This document shows, one piece after another, positions 26,291 through 34,307 of a stretch of 64,000 nt of DNA. Positions within the stretch are counted from its first letter, which is position 1; each line of letters opens with the position of its first letter. The notes below the pieces were generated by a model. That model was given only the letters and a program-made list of their open reading frames with translations, was not told the origin of the DNA and made no database searches. Source of the DNA: HK1 sp965202735. GTDB taxonomy: Bacteria > Pseudomonadota > Gammaproteobacteria > HK1. The translations under genes and the position numbers were made by a program. The stretch spans positions 3,286,001 through 3,350,000 of the forward strand of contig OZ241844.1 in the NCBI GenBank assembly GCA_965202735.1. The letters run 5' to 3'.

Positions 26291-27361
26291 ATGTCGTCCA
26301 TCGTGGCGCTGCATCCCTCGGGACACCGGTTCCAGGCCGAATCCGGAGAGACCGTTCTCGAAGCCGCCCTGCGGGCCGGGCGATCACCCGCGTTCGGGTG
26401 CGCCAACGGGAGCTGCGGCGAGTGCCGGGCGCGGATCATCGCCGGCGAGGTCGAGCCGGTCCGGTTCCACGACTACCCCCTCACCGAGGCGGAGAAGCGC
26501 GCCGGATACGCGCTGCTGTGCTCGGTGGCTCCCCGCGGCGACCTGGTGGTGGAGTCCACCGAGGCGTCCGGCGCCGACGACATCGCGCGGCAGAGCGTGC
26601 GCGCGCGGGTCACGCGCGTCGAGCCGGCCTCCGACGACCATGCGGTGGTGCACCTGAAGGTCCAGCGGGCGCGGGTGCTGCGCTACCTCTCCGGCCAGCG
26701 CGCGACGGTGCGGTTCGAGGGCGTCCCGCCCTGCGAGACCTGGCTCGCAAGCTGCCCCTGCGACGCCGTGAACCTCAGGGTCCACGTGCGCCGCGACGCC
26801 GGGGATGCGTTCGCGCGCTTCGTGTTCGACACGCTCCGGCGCGGCGCCCGAGCCACCGTCGAGGGCCCGTCCGGGCGCTTCGTGCTCGACGACGACTCCC
26901 CGCGCGGCCTCCTCTTCCTTGCCTTCGACACGGGGTTCGCGCCGGTCGAGAGCCTGATGGAGCACGCGATCAACCTGGAGCTGGAGGCGCCCATCCGGCT
27001 GGTGCGCGTGGTCCCGGGCGAGGGCCTGCCGTATCGCCACAACTACTGCCGCGCGTGGGCCGACGCGCTCGACGACTTTCACTACCGGGTGGTCGGGACC
27101 CCGGGGGACGGCGAGCCGTGGGACGCGCTCGCGGCCCGGGTGCTCCGCGAGGCGTCCGGTCCGGAACCGGATGCCGGCGCCGCGGCCGCCACGGATGCCT
27201 ACGTGGCCGGGCCGGCCGGGTTCACCGGCGCCTGCCGGCGCCGGTTGCTGGAAGCGGGGTTTCCCGAAGACCGCGTGAAGGTCGACTCCCTCGACTTCGG
27301 CTGGGTGGACCCCCCCATACCTCACACAGTCGCCGCCGCGAAGATCGGCGGGAGCCGCTGA
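26291..27361 (+). CDS. 2Fe-2S ferredoxin-NAD(P)H oxidoreductase
   Basis: A 356-residue electron-transfer protein. The N-terminal plant-type 2Fe-2S domain has ligands C37, C42, C45 and C77 (FGCANGSCGECRARI, ALLCSVAP). A ferredoxin-reductase-like FAD domain follows (RYLSGQRATVRFEG takes the place of the usual RxYS block and ends in Val-Arg-Phe). The NAD domain contains LLFLAFDTGFAPVESLMEHA and YVAGPAGFTGACRRRLLEAG. It resembles reductase components of oxygenases or CDP-6-deoxy-glucoseen reductases. GGGGAGG precedes the ATG. No partner oxygenase is in view; the next frame overlaps its stop. Confidence 0.82.
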   Translation: MSSIVALHPSGHRFQAESGETVLEAALRAGRSPAFGCANGSCGECRARIIAGEVEPVRFHDYPLTEAEKRAGYALLCSVAPRGDLVVESTEASGADDIARQSVRARVTRVEPASDDHAVVHLKVQRARVLRYLSGQRATVRFEGVPPCETWLASCPCDAVNLRVHVRRDAGDAFARFVFDTLRRGARATVEGPSGRFVLDDDSPRGLLFLAFDTGFAPVESLMEHAINLELEAPIRLVRVVPGEGLPYRHNYCRAWADALDDFHYRVVGTPGDGEPWDALAARVLREASGPEPDAGAAAATDAYVAGPAGFTGACRRRLLEAGFPEDRVKVDSLDFGWVDPPIPHTVAAAKIGGSR

Positions 27362-27555
27362 TGTCATCCGATCCGAGCCGCCTCATCGCCGCCCTCGCAC
27401 GTGACCGGATCAGTCTGGACCTGAAGACGCTCGACCTGTGCTTTCTTGCGGGCCTCTACCTGCGGGCCGATCGGGCGTCGCTCCATGGTCGCAAGCCATT
27501 CAGTCGAGAAAGCTCTTCTCTTTCAGCCCGGGTACTACACGCGCAATGCGCTTGA
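27361..27555 (+). pseudogene. Truncated gene start downstream of the reductase
   Basis: An ATG overlaps the reductase stop (TGATG). The first 45 residues (MSSDPSRLIAALARDRISLD, then LKTLDLCFLAGLYLRADR) look like a genuine coding start with a coupled initiation site. The frame then runs into the 3' end of the opposing vapC gene and stops at 27555. It is probably the 5' stub of a gene cut off when the vapBC pair arrived. Family unknown. Confidence 0.5.
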
Positions 27556-27910
27556 AGTCCATGTCGTGGTGCAGGAGTTCCAGATCGGACTCGATGGCAC
27601 ACTGCGCGACGAGGCAATCCACTGTCGAGCGCACGGTGACGCCCTCTCTCCGGCAGTCAAGATACATCCGGGCCGCCAACGCGTGGCTCCGGACTGCGTC
27701 CGCAAAGGTGCAGAAGCGTTGTGCACCAAAGTAGGTACGCAACCGACCGAAGGCAGCCGGGTCGCGAGCGCCCTGAAGGATCTCGACGTAGATCAGGTGG
27801 GTGATGCCGATGGCGAGCGGATGCGGCAGCAAGCTGCGCAGGAACTCGACATGCGTGCACTCCCGACCACGGAGGTAGTCGATCCAGACTGATGTATCGA
27901 CCAGATACAT
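27500..27910 (-). CDS. vapC: VapC-type PIN-domain toxin
   Basis: A 136-residue PIN-domain ribonuclease: MYLVDTSVWIDYLRG holds the first acidic residue (D5), E in IYVEILQGA is the second, and STVDCLVAQCAIESDLELLHHDMDF carries the C-terminal acidic pair. VapC toxins cleave tRNA or rRNA and stop translation unless bound by VapB. It starts 5 bp after the vapB stop. Confidence 0.88.
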   Translation of the reverse strand: MYLVDTSVWIDYLRGRECTHVEFLRSLLPHPLAIGITHLIYVEILQGARDPAAFGRLRTYFGAQRFCTFADAVRSHALAARMYLDCRREGVTVRSTVDCLVAQCAIESDLELLHHDMDFKRIARVVPGLKEKSFLD

Positions 27911-27915
27911 TCAGG

Positions 27916-28116
27916 TCAGGCGCGGGTCCGAAGCTTCTTGTAGTCGTAGTCCGGATCGAGAAGATCCGAGCCTTCGAGCTCACGCAGGTCCAGACGCTTG
28001 CGGTTGTCCACGAACTCCCGCAGCGCTCGGTGGATCAGCTCCCGTTTGGTCCTGATCCGGCTCAGCGCCTGCGCCTCCCGGACAAGCTCGGCATCAAGCT
28101 CGATATTGGTACGCAT
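27916..28116 (-). CDS. vapB: VapB-type antitoxin
   Basis: A 66-residue antitoxin from ATG 28116: a ribbon-helix-helix N-terminus (MRTNIELDAELVREAQALS, KRELIHRALREFVDNR) and an acidic C-terminus (LLDPDYDYKKLRTRA) that would block VapC. It is first in the pair, the standard order. A longer frame to 28164 adds residues without family match. Confidence 0.85.
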   Translation of the reverse strand: MRTNIELDAELVREAQALSRIRTKRELIHRALREFVDNRKRLDLRELEGSDLLDPDYDYKKLRTRA

Positions 28117-28191
28117 CGATACACCCGGAAATGTGCAACTTGATGTGTATATCGGTCGAGGCATCCGGTGTCAATGACGTTGCGACGAGAA

Positions 28192-28420
28192 CAGCCATTC
28201 CCGCCAGACGCCCGGAGAGGCTGTGCCGCGATGGGATTCCGGCACGATTCCGGCCACCAGGGCGGCCCACCGAGGGGATTTCGAGGGCATGTTCCCGCCA
28301 GGCGGAAACAGACCCCTGAAATCCCCTCGACCCGGCGCCCCGAGGCGAGGGTCGAGATCGCGCCGGGATCCCACCATGGTACGACCTACGACCTCTCCGA
28401 GCGTTGGCGGGAATCGCTGC
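28192..28420. mobile_element. Family B element as an inverted dimer (B3)
   Basis: Two family B copies in opposite orientation share the central GTTCCCGCCAGGCGGAAAC and span 229 bp with outer ends CAGCCATTCCCGCC and GGCGGGAATCGCTGC. The pair is flanked by the 8-bp direct repeat GACGAGAA (28184-28191 and 28421-28428), so it seems to have moved as one unit. The whole is a long imperfect palindrome that could cruciform. Confidence 0.82.
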
Positions 28421-28950
28421 GACGAGAACGCGTCGACGAAACGAATCATGGTCGGTGCCCTGCGCGGATCCGAGGCCGACGGAGGTGGCCTCGGTTTGGC
28501 GGACCGCCCGGCTCGATGGCCGCTGTGGATTCCCCGCGGCGTTTCCCGGCCGCCGGCGCTTCCGATGCCCCGCACGCGAGCTCGCCCTGCACGAGCGTCC
28601 CGGCGGCCGCTCGGGACTCGGCGACGAAACCGCCTTCCCGCCGGCATCGCGCCCTCGGCCGGCACATCGGCCTCGCGCGCCGGGAACCGCGCGGCGGACG
28701 CGGGCCGGCCCACGTAACGGAGCCGGATGGAGACGGCCGGGAAGGAGTCGGGAAGGAGTCGGGAAGGGGCCGGGGAGCTTCAGGCGAATCTCCCTTCGGC
28801 GAGCACTCGGGGACAACGTGAGGCGAGAAGCACGGCGGGCCTGACGAGCGAGCCGGTGGACGCCATCGGCTGCGCGCAGCGTGCGCAGAGTATGATCCCG
28901 CACGACGCACCGAGGCAGGCGATCCCGATCCTTTGCGGGAGGAAAGGAAG
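28421..28950. other. Gene-free stretch upstream of the AAA ATPase gene
   Basis: No frame in these 530 bp has family similarity or a good start. A short direct repeat (GGGAAGGAGTC, three copies) occurs near 28738-28765. The AAA ATPase promoter should lie near the right end; GCGCAGCGTGCGCAGAGTATGAT at 28876-28898 contains a short inverted repeat. Confidence 0.4.
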
Positions 28951-30267
28951 ATGCTGTCGAGCTTCACGATTGAGAGATTCAAGAGCTACCGGAAGGCGAC
29001 GCTGAAGCTTGCGCCGCTGACGGTACTGATCGGCGCGAATGCGTCCGGCAAGAGCAACGCGGTCGAGGCGCTCCGTCTTCTCTCGTGGCTTGCCCAGGGC
29101 AACAAGCTCGGGTCGATTCGATATGCCGTTCAGACAGGGGACCAGGCGCTTCGCGGAACGATAAGGGACCTCGCCCACAGGAATGTACTCACCCACGGGA
29201 ATCGAGGCGCGTTCTCGCTCTCGTGCCTGACGACTCATCCGCGGTGGAGCTCCTATTCGATCACGCTGCAAGTTCAGGATGACGACGAGCTGCACATCAC
29301 CGATGAACGGCTCACCGGTCCTTGCGGGAATGCTCCGCTCTTCGAGGTCGTATCCTCACAGGAATCCGGGGGAGATATCCGGGTCGCCTACAACAACTTT
29401 GCCCGTGGAGGCAGAAAGCCGCAGGTCGTCTGCATCGACCAGATGGCGGTCCTGGTGCAGCTCCAGAGCTCGGCCAGGTTCGAGATCGGGCAAAGGGCGT
29501 CGCAACGCGTGATCCCTGAAGTCACGAGGCGGTATCAGGGATGGCTGTCGAACATCGTGTTCCTCGACCCGCAACCGTCAACCATGAGGGACTACAGCTT
29601 CAAGACGGAGCGGATGCTGAGCGGCGACGGCGCGAACCTCTCCGGCGTGCTGTTCAACCTCTGCCAGGAGAAGAGAACCGGGCGCGAGGTACTCCGGTTC
29701 GTCCAGGCTCTGCCCGAGCAGGACATCGACAGCATCGACTTCATCGAGACACCGCGCAGCGAGGCGATGGTCAAGCTGACCGAAACCTTTGGCGGGAGCA
29801 TGACGGAACATGACGCAACCCTGCTGTCCGATGGCACGCTCCGGGTCCTCGCAATCGCGGCCGCGGTGCTGTCCGCGCCGGAAGGAAGCATCGTGGTCAT
29901 CGAGGAGATCGACAACGGAGTGCATCCGAGCCGGGCGGAGCGGATTCTGAGCCGGCTTTCTCGCATTGCGGAGGAACGCAACCTTCGCGTACTCATCAGC
30001 AGCCACAACCCCGCGTTGCTCGACGCACTGCCGGATGACGCGGTGCCGAACGCGGTGTTCTGCTACCGGGGTCCGAAGACCGGCGCCAGTCGTCTCGTGC
30101 GCCTTGAGGACATACCGGACTATCCCGAGCTCATCGCCCAGGGCGCGGTCGGCCACCTGGTGACGCGGGGCATACTCGATCGGTTCGTGAAATTCCATCC
30201 AGGATCGGAAGAACGCAGGCAACGTGCCCGTTCCTGGCTGAAGGAGCTCGAGACACAGGCGGGATAG
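28951..30267 (+). CDS. AAA-family ATPase (SMC/RecF-like, AAA_21 type)
   Basis: A 438-residue ABC-type ATPase. It opens with LSSFTIERFKSYRKATLKLA, the SMC/RecF-like start. Walker A is GANASGKSN at 28-36, the signature-like LLSDGTLRVLAIA is at 291, Walker B is IVVIEEID at 314-321, and the switch His is in LISSHNPALLDAL. There is no nuclease domain. ATG 28951 follows GGAGGAAAGGAAG. A PIN-like nuclease gene starts 6 bp downstream, a two-gene arrangement that suggests an ATPase-gated nuclease, perhaps antiviral. The partner is now broken by an insertion sequence. Confidence 0.82.
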   Translation: MLSSFTIERFKSYRKATLKLAPLTVLIGANASGKSNAVEALRLLSWLAQGNKLGSIRYAVQTGDQALRGTIRDLAHRNVLTHGNRGAFSLSCLTTHPRWSSYSITLQVQDDDELHITDERLTGPCGNAPLFEVVSSQESGGDIRVAYNNFARGGRKPQVVCIDQMAVLVQLQSSARFEIGQRASQRVIPEVTRRYQGWLSNIVFLDPQPSTMRDYSFKTERMLSGDGANLSGVLFNLCQEKRTGREVLRFVQALPEQDIDSIDFIETPRSEAMVKLTETFGGSMTEHDATLLSDGTLRVLAIAAAVLSAPEGSIVVIEEIDNGVHPSRAERILSRLSRIAEERNLRVLISSHNPALLDALPDDAVPNAVFCYRGPKTGASRLVRLEDIPDYPELIAQGAVGHLVTRGILDRFVKFHPGSEERRQRARSWLKELETQAG

Positions 30268-30668
30268 TCGACGATGGGCGATATCGTCATCGTCGACACG
30301 AGCGTACTGCTCAACGTGCTGGATGTCCCTGCATTCAATCAGGACCGCGCCGCAGTCTTCGCGCAGTTCCGGGAGCTCCTGGATTCCGGCGCCAGCTTCC
30401 TGCTGCCGATGGCGGCCATATTCGAAACCGGCGATCACATCGCTGATCTGCGGGACGGCAGGCTGCGACGACGTCACGCAGAGGTATTTCGAGACAGGAT
30501 CCGTGAGGCGCTGAAGGGAGATGCGCCTTGGGTGCCGATCCGATTTCCGGACGAAGCTCAGCTTGCCGAGTGGCTGGAGACCTTCCCGGACTCCGCGATG
30601 GCCGGTCTGGGCATGAGTGACTTTTCGATCGTCAAGGCTTGGGAAGTCGAATGCGCACGTCATCCGAC

Positions 30669-32269
30669 GGGTGTGCCCCCGGAACTGATCAGTATCAATG
30701 AAGGTATGTCCGTCGAAGGGGTACGACATTGTCAGGACAAGCCACGTCGGCTCGATACGTTTCCGCGAGCACAGGCCATGCATGGTCGAATCGTTGGCTC
30801 TGCACGAGCGAGCGCAGGGTGAGAATGGCTTGCCCGCCGGGCAGGCCCCAGCGCATCCCGGAGCGCTTGAGCCGTTCGGTGACCAAGGTCTTGCAGGCCG
30901 CCTCGACGACCCCGGAGCCGATGGGCAGGCCCCGCGCCTTGGCCTCGGCGTAGCCCATGCGGTGGCGATTGCCGCGGAAGTAGCCGAGCACCTGTGCGAT
31001 GCGCTCCTCGTCGGGATATCTCGTGCGCAGATGCACCAGCGCGCGGATGACCCGCTCGACCCCGGCGGGCTCATGACGCAGCCGGTGGCGATAGGTGTTG
31101 AGCTGCGTCGCCGCCTTGGGCGAGGCGGTGCCGTAGGCGGCGTCGAAGGCGTCGCTGAGCTGCTCGACGGCGTGGTAGAAGTCGATGAGTTCGACGCCCT
31201 CGGGCAGCGCACCGGAGAGGAACGTCCAGTTGTCCTTCGCCCCGTCGGCGAGCTTGACCACGGTGAGGTCCGGGCGCGGGGCGCGCACCGCCGCGACCTC
31301 GGCGGCAACCATCGCCTTGAGGCTCGCCTTGCGCGGCTGCGGCATCCGGCCCATGCGCACGCTGTACAGCCGCTCGCCCTGGGCATCGACCAGCGAGACC
31401 GTGGCACAGCCCGCCTCGCGGTATCCGCCGCGCATCGGCGCCATCACCCCGTCGAGCGAGACCACCACCGCACGGGCCGCCTCCGGCACCGCGACGCTGG
31501 CCTCGCGCACCGTGGTCTCGAACGTCTCGCGCTGCGCCTCCCAGCGCGCCGACAGCGCCTTGGGCAGCCGGTCGAGGCTGCTCTTCGACGGCTGCATCGG
31601 CCCGAGGGTGGCCAGCACCTGCTCGGCGTCTCGCGGGGTCAGATGCGAGACCAGCAGCGCACCGTGGCGCGCCGCGAGCGGCGTCCAGTACCCCTCGACG
31701 ATGCCCACCCGGCGCTCCAGCGCCGCCACTGCCCGCGCCCCGCGCCGCGCCCGGTACAGCGTGCGGGTCACCGACACCGGGCCGGCGGTGGTGAGGTAGG
31801 TCTGGGCACTGCGACACGCCCGGCGATGGACCTCGCCGTCGATGAGCACGAACGGCAGGTCCACGTCGTGTCGGGCGAGCGCCTGTTCGGTGACCGCGCA
31901 CTCGGTGCGGGCGAACAGGGCGTGGAGCTCGCGCTCGAAGTTCTCGAACGAATGCGTGTCGGACGATTCGTACTTCTTCAGCAGCGCACTCACGCGCCGG
32001 GGGAGTGCTTCGAGCACGCTCCAGACATCTTGGGGAGTGGGTTTGTCGGTCGGCGTATGGGATACTTCCATTGGGGCAGCCCTCCACAGTGTTGGGATTT
32101 CGCGCACAGCATTGTTGCAGAGGATCACTGCCCCGTCTTCCCCTCTGAGCTTGCCTGCGGTGACAAAGTGTCACCGGAGACGGGTTCTTCTTCGTCTGGC
32201 GTTTTCCACAAATCTTTAGAATTCGATCATTTAGGAGTATTAGCTCGTGTCAGTTCTAGATCTACACCC
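30669..32269 (-). mobile_element. ISKra4-family insertion sequence, copy 1, 1,601 bp
   Basis: The element begins GGGTGTGCC and ends ACACCC, with an 8-bp target duplication CATCCGAC (30661-30668 and 32270-32277). The whole 1,601 bp recur at 35366-36966, apparently without differences, so the transposition was recent. Confidence 0.92.
30695..32071 (-). CDS. ISKra4-family transposase
   Basis: A 458-residue transposase from ATG 32071, which follows GGAGGG at about 9 bases; a frame to 32128 is less likely. A helical N-terminus (PRRVSALLKKYESSDTHSFE), the DDE-like core (VVSLDGVMAPMRGG, VVKLADGAKDNWTFLSGALP, ELIDFYHAVEQLSDAF) and the family end GSGVVEAACKTLVTERLKRS-GMRW mark the ISKra4 group. It catalyses movement of this element and its twin at 35366. 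Confidence 0.9.
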   Translation of the reverse strand: MEVSHTPTDKPTPQDVWSVLEALPRRVSALLKKYESSDTHSFENFERELHALFARTECAVTEQALARHDVDLPFVLIDGEVHRRACRSAQTYLTTAGPVSVTRTLYRARRGARAVAALERRVGIVEGYWTPLAARHGALLVSHLTPRDAEQVLATLGPMQPSKSSLDRLPKALSARWEAQRETFETTVREASVAVPEAARAVVVSLDGVMAPMRGGYREAGCATVSLVDAQGERLYSVRMGRMPQPRKASLKAMVAAEVAAVRAPRPDLTVVKLADGAKDNWTFLSGALPEGVELIDFYHAVEQLSDAFDAAYGTASPKAATQLNTYRHRLRHEPAGVERVIRALVHLRTRYPDEERIAQVLGYFRGNRHRMGYAEAKARGLPIGSGVVEAACKTLVTERLKRSGMRWGLPGGQAILTLRSLVQSQRFDHAWPVLAETYRADVACPDNVVPLRRTYLH

Positions 32270-32517
32270 CATCCGACCCGGCGCATTCGTATCTGGTCTC
32301 TCGACCGGCATTTGCAGGGCTACGACCGCGAACCGTGATGACGGCGCTCCGAAGACGGATGTGGAGCTGCCCCCACTGTCGTGGATACTGAACCGTTTGG
32401 ACAAGACTTCGCCTTGAACAGGCCAGGGCCGGGGCTATCCTTGCTCCTCCGTGCGGGAGCCGCCGCCGTCGGCCGAGCGGAGCTCCGGTGCGGGTCGCGG
32501 AAGGAGCGGGGGACACC

Positions 32518-32778
32518 ATGACACGGCATGTGAAAGTCGGGGAGGCCAAGACCTATCTGTCGACGCTCCTGGCGGCGGTGGAAGCAGGTGAGGACATCGT
32601 GATCTGCCGCGGCGCGACGCCGGTCGCGCACGTAACGCGGATTGCCGGCGAAGGCGAACATGCCGCACTGAGCGCGGCGCTGCGCCGGGAACGGGCGAAG
32701 CAGGCGGAGCGCCTCACGGCTGCGCAGCTTGCCGAAGCGCAGCGACTGGCACGGGAGTGGCGGCCGGCTCCGCGGTAA
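32518..32778 (+). CDS. Phd/YefM-type antitoxin with a Sel1-gene tail (chimera)
   Basis: An 86-residue frame. Residues 1-61 (MTRHVKVGEAKTYLSTLLAA, then VICRGATPVAHVTRIAGEGE) are a Phd-type antitoxin almost identical to the one at 34065. After KQ the sequence changes to AERLTAAQLAEAQRLAREWR, which is the C-terminus of the Sel1 protein encoded at 38265. The junction is near 32700-32706. The toxin-binding C-terminal part is thus replaced, and no toxin follows. About 120 bp upstream are also shared with the second copy. Confidence 0.82.
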   Translation: MTRHVKVGEAKTYLSTLLAAVEAGEDIVICRGATPVAHVTRIAGEGEHAALSAALRRERAKQAERLTAAQLAEAQRLAREWRPAPR

Positions 32779-33018
32779 GGTCTCTCGCCGCCGGCCGGCA
32801 GCAACGGCGGGCTGCAGGCCCAGAGTAGCCGCGCCGGGGTCGCCGTGGTGCAGCGGGCCCTTGCCCGGCTCGGCTACGACCCCGGCCCCGCCGACGGGAT
32901 CCCCGGCCCGAGGACCCGCGCCGCGATCCGGGCCTTTCAGGCCGCGGCCGGGCTGCCGGTCGACGGAAGACCGTCCGAGGCATTGCGCCGGGCGCTCCGG
33001 TCCGCGCTCGGTGACTGA
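32779..33018 (+). pseudogene. Orphan peptidoglycan-binding tail of a Sel1-type gene
   Basis: After the chimeric antitoxin stop, the sequence continues as a copy of the 3' end of the Sel1 gene at 41342: in one frame it encodes SRAGVAVVQRALARLGYDPG and RTRAAIRAFQAAAGLPVDGR, a PG_binding_1 domain, ending in TGA at 33018. It has no start of its own. Confidence 0.75.
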
Positions 33019-33106
33019 GCCACCGGGGGCAGCCGGCATACGGCGCTTTCCGGCGCACACGGATATCGGCAGGGGAGCGTTTTCGGAAGCCGCCGCGAGC
33101 GTGTGG

Positions 33107-33397
33107 TCAGGCGGCGGGCAGGGGCGTGATGGCCGAGAGGTCGACAGTGTCCCGGGCGCGGGCGAGATCGTGGGCCCGTTGCAGGTCGATCCAGAACTCC
33201 GCGGTGGTGCCGAAGAACTTCGCAAGGCGCATCGCGGTGTCGACGCTGAGCGCCGTCTCGCCCCGGACCAGCCGCTCGACCCGCGTGCGGGGCACCTTCA
33301 GGTGTCTGGCCAGCGCGGGCGCGCTCATGCCGAGCGGTTCGAGATAGAGTTCGGCGAGCACCTCGCCGGGGTGGCAGGGGTTTTTCAGCAGCGGCAT
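33107..33397 (-). CDS. higA: HigA-type antitoxin (XRE family)
   Basis: A 96-residue XRE-type antitoxin from ATG 33397: PCHPGEVLAELYLEPLGMSA and RTRVERLVRGETALSVDTAM contain the helix-turn-helix, and FGTTAEFWIDLQRAHDLARA is the VapI/HigA hallmark. It follows higB by 11 bp, the toxin-first order of higBA. It neutralises HigB and probably represses the operon through the palindrome at 33700. Confidence 0.9.
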   Translation of the reverse strand: MPLLKNPCHPGEVLAELYLEPLGMSAPALARHLKVPRTRVERLVRGETALSVDTAMRLAKFFGTTAEFWIDLQRAHDLARARDTVDLSAITPLPAA

Positions 33398-33408
33398 GAT
33401 CTTCCCCT

Positions 33409-33690
33409 TCAGTGGTAGTCCACGATCTCGACCTCGGCCGGTCCCCGATCCGTCCAGACGAAGCAGATGCGCCACTGGTCGTTGATCCGAATCGAATACT
33501 GCCCGGCCCGGTCGCCCTTCAGCTCTTCAAGACGGTTACCCGGCGGGAACCGCAGATCGTCGAGCACGGCGGCGGCATTCATCGCCGACAGCATGACGCG
33601 CGTCCGCTTGAGCAGATGGGTGGGGAACCCTTTGCCGTAGCGGTCACGGACGGCGTCGGCGGCCAGCTTGCCCCGTGTGCCGAGGATCAT
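33409..33690 (-). CDS. higB: HigB-type toxin (RelE superfamily)
   Basis: A 93-residue RelE-fold toxin: PPGNRLEELKGDRAGQYSIR followed by INDQWRICFVWTDRGPAEVE and VDYH is the HigB/plasmid-maintenance killer pattern. Such toxins cut mRNA on the ribosome. A 46-bp fragment of this gene reappears at 39577-39622 fused to another gene. Confidence 0.9.
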   Translation of the reverse strand: MILGTRGKLAADAVRDRYGKGFPTHLLKRTRVMLSAMNAAAVLDDLRFPPGNRLEELKGDRAGQYSIRINDQWRICFVWTDRGPAEVEIVDYH

Positions 33691-33699
33691 GCCCGAATC

Positions 33700-33716
33700 G
33701 TATCACCATGTGATAC
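33700..33716. promoter_or_regulatory. Operator-like palindrome upstream of higBA
   Basis: GTATCAC-CAT-GTGATAC is a perfect 7-bp inverted repeat with a 3-base centre, ending 9 bp before the higB start on the - strand. Its place fits autoregulation by the HigA or HigBA complex. Confidence 0.65.
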
Positions 33717-33822
33717 AGCGGGGCGAAGAAGCTCTCGGCCATCGCTCCGAATCGCCCCCGCTACAGGCTCATTTGTCGCTGGATACCGACCCTCCCTTCA
33801 GACTCATTTCTCATTGGACAAG

Positions 33823-33945
33823 CAGCAATTCCCGCCAGCGCCCGGAGAGGCCGTACCGTGGTGGGATTCCGGCGCGATTTCGACCCTCGGGACACCGGGC
33901 CGAGGGGAATTCAGGAGCATGTCTCCGCCTGGCGGGAAAGGCTGC
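33823..33945 (+). mobile_element. Family B miniature element, copy B4 (123 bp)
   Basis: Exactly 123 bp from CAGCAATTCCCGCC to GGCGGGAAAGGCTGC, flanked by the 8-bp duplication TGGACAAG (33815-33822 and 33946-33953). The insertion lies at the left edge of the second Phd antitoxin repeat, whose other copy at 32396 has an empty TTGGACAAGACTTC. Confidence 0.85.
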
Positions 33946-34064
33946 TGGACAAGACTTCGCCTTGATCAAGCCGGTGCCGGGGCTATCCTTGCGCCTCCGT
34001 GCGGGAGATGCCGCCGTCGGCCGAGCGGAGCTCCGGTGCGGGTCGCGGAAGGAGCGGGGACACC

Positions 34065-34307
34065 ATGACACGGCATGTGAAAGTCGGGGAGGCCAAGACC
34101 CATCTGTCGGCGCTCCTGGCGGCGGTGGAAGCGAGTGAGGACAGCGTGATCTGCCGCGGCGCGACGCCGGTCGCGCACGTAACGCGGATTGCCGGCGAAG
34201 GCGAACATGCCGCACTGAGCGCGGCGCGGCGCCGGGAACGGGCGAAGCAGAAGGCGGTGACCACGGCCGAAATCCTGTCCTGGCGTCACGAGGAACACGA
34301 GCGCTGA
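34065..34307 (+). CDS. Phd/YefM-type antitoxin
   Basis: An 80-residue antitoxin: MTRHVKVGEAKTHLSALLAA, VICRGATPVAHVTRIAGEGE and the C-terminus KAVTTAEILSWRHEEHER, which is the normal kind of toxin-binding tail. ATG 34065 follows GGAGCGGGG. The stop overlaps a vapC start (TGATG), but the toxin gene is cut after about nine codons. It is a near-duplicate of 32518, which has lost this tail. Confidence 0.85.
   Translation: MTRHVKVGEAKTHLSALLAAVEASEDSVICRGATPVAHVTRIAGEGEHAALSAARRRERAKQKAVTTAEILSWRHEEHER

Larger units (their letters stand above)
30274..32338 (+). pseudogene. PIN-like nuclease gene interrupted by ISKra4 element
   Basis: Joining 30274-30660 to 32270-32338 restores a 151-residue frame: it starts MGDIVIVDTSVLLNVLDVPA, has GMSDFSIVKAWEVECARHP before the cut, and continues TRRIRIWSLDRHLQGYDREP. 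D8 in VDTSVLLN, E48 in IFETG and D in GMSDFS are likely PIN acidic residues. The insertion lies after codon 129 and is bounded by the 8-bp duplication CATCCGAC. As it stands, the frame reads into the element and stops at 30822, losing the conserved RIRIWSLDRHL end. It was probably the effector partner of the ATPase. Confidence 0.82.

Noticed and set aside
28168..28821. A 217-residue + strand frame after vapB
   Set aside because: It runs through the family B dimer and low-complexity DNA, has no family pattern, and several overlapping frames are equally open.
30698..32338. A + strand 546-residue frame across the ISKra4 element
   Set aside because: It is antisense to the transposase and occurs identically opposite the second copy; only its last 22 codons are real, as the end of the split PIN-like gene.
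33107..33690. HigBA as mobile cargo between the two Phd repeats
   Set aside because: The Phd copies are direct repeats, but there are no inverted ends or target duplications around the 1.5-kb segment, so recombination is a simpler explanation.
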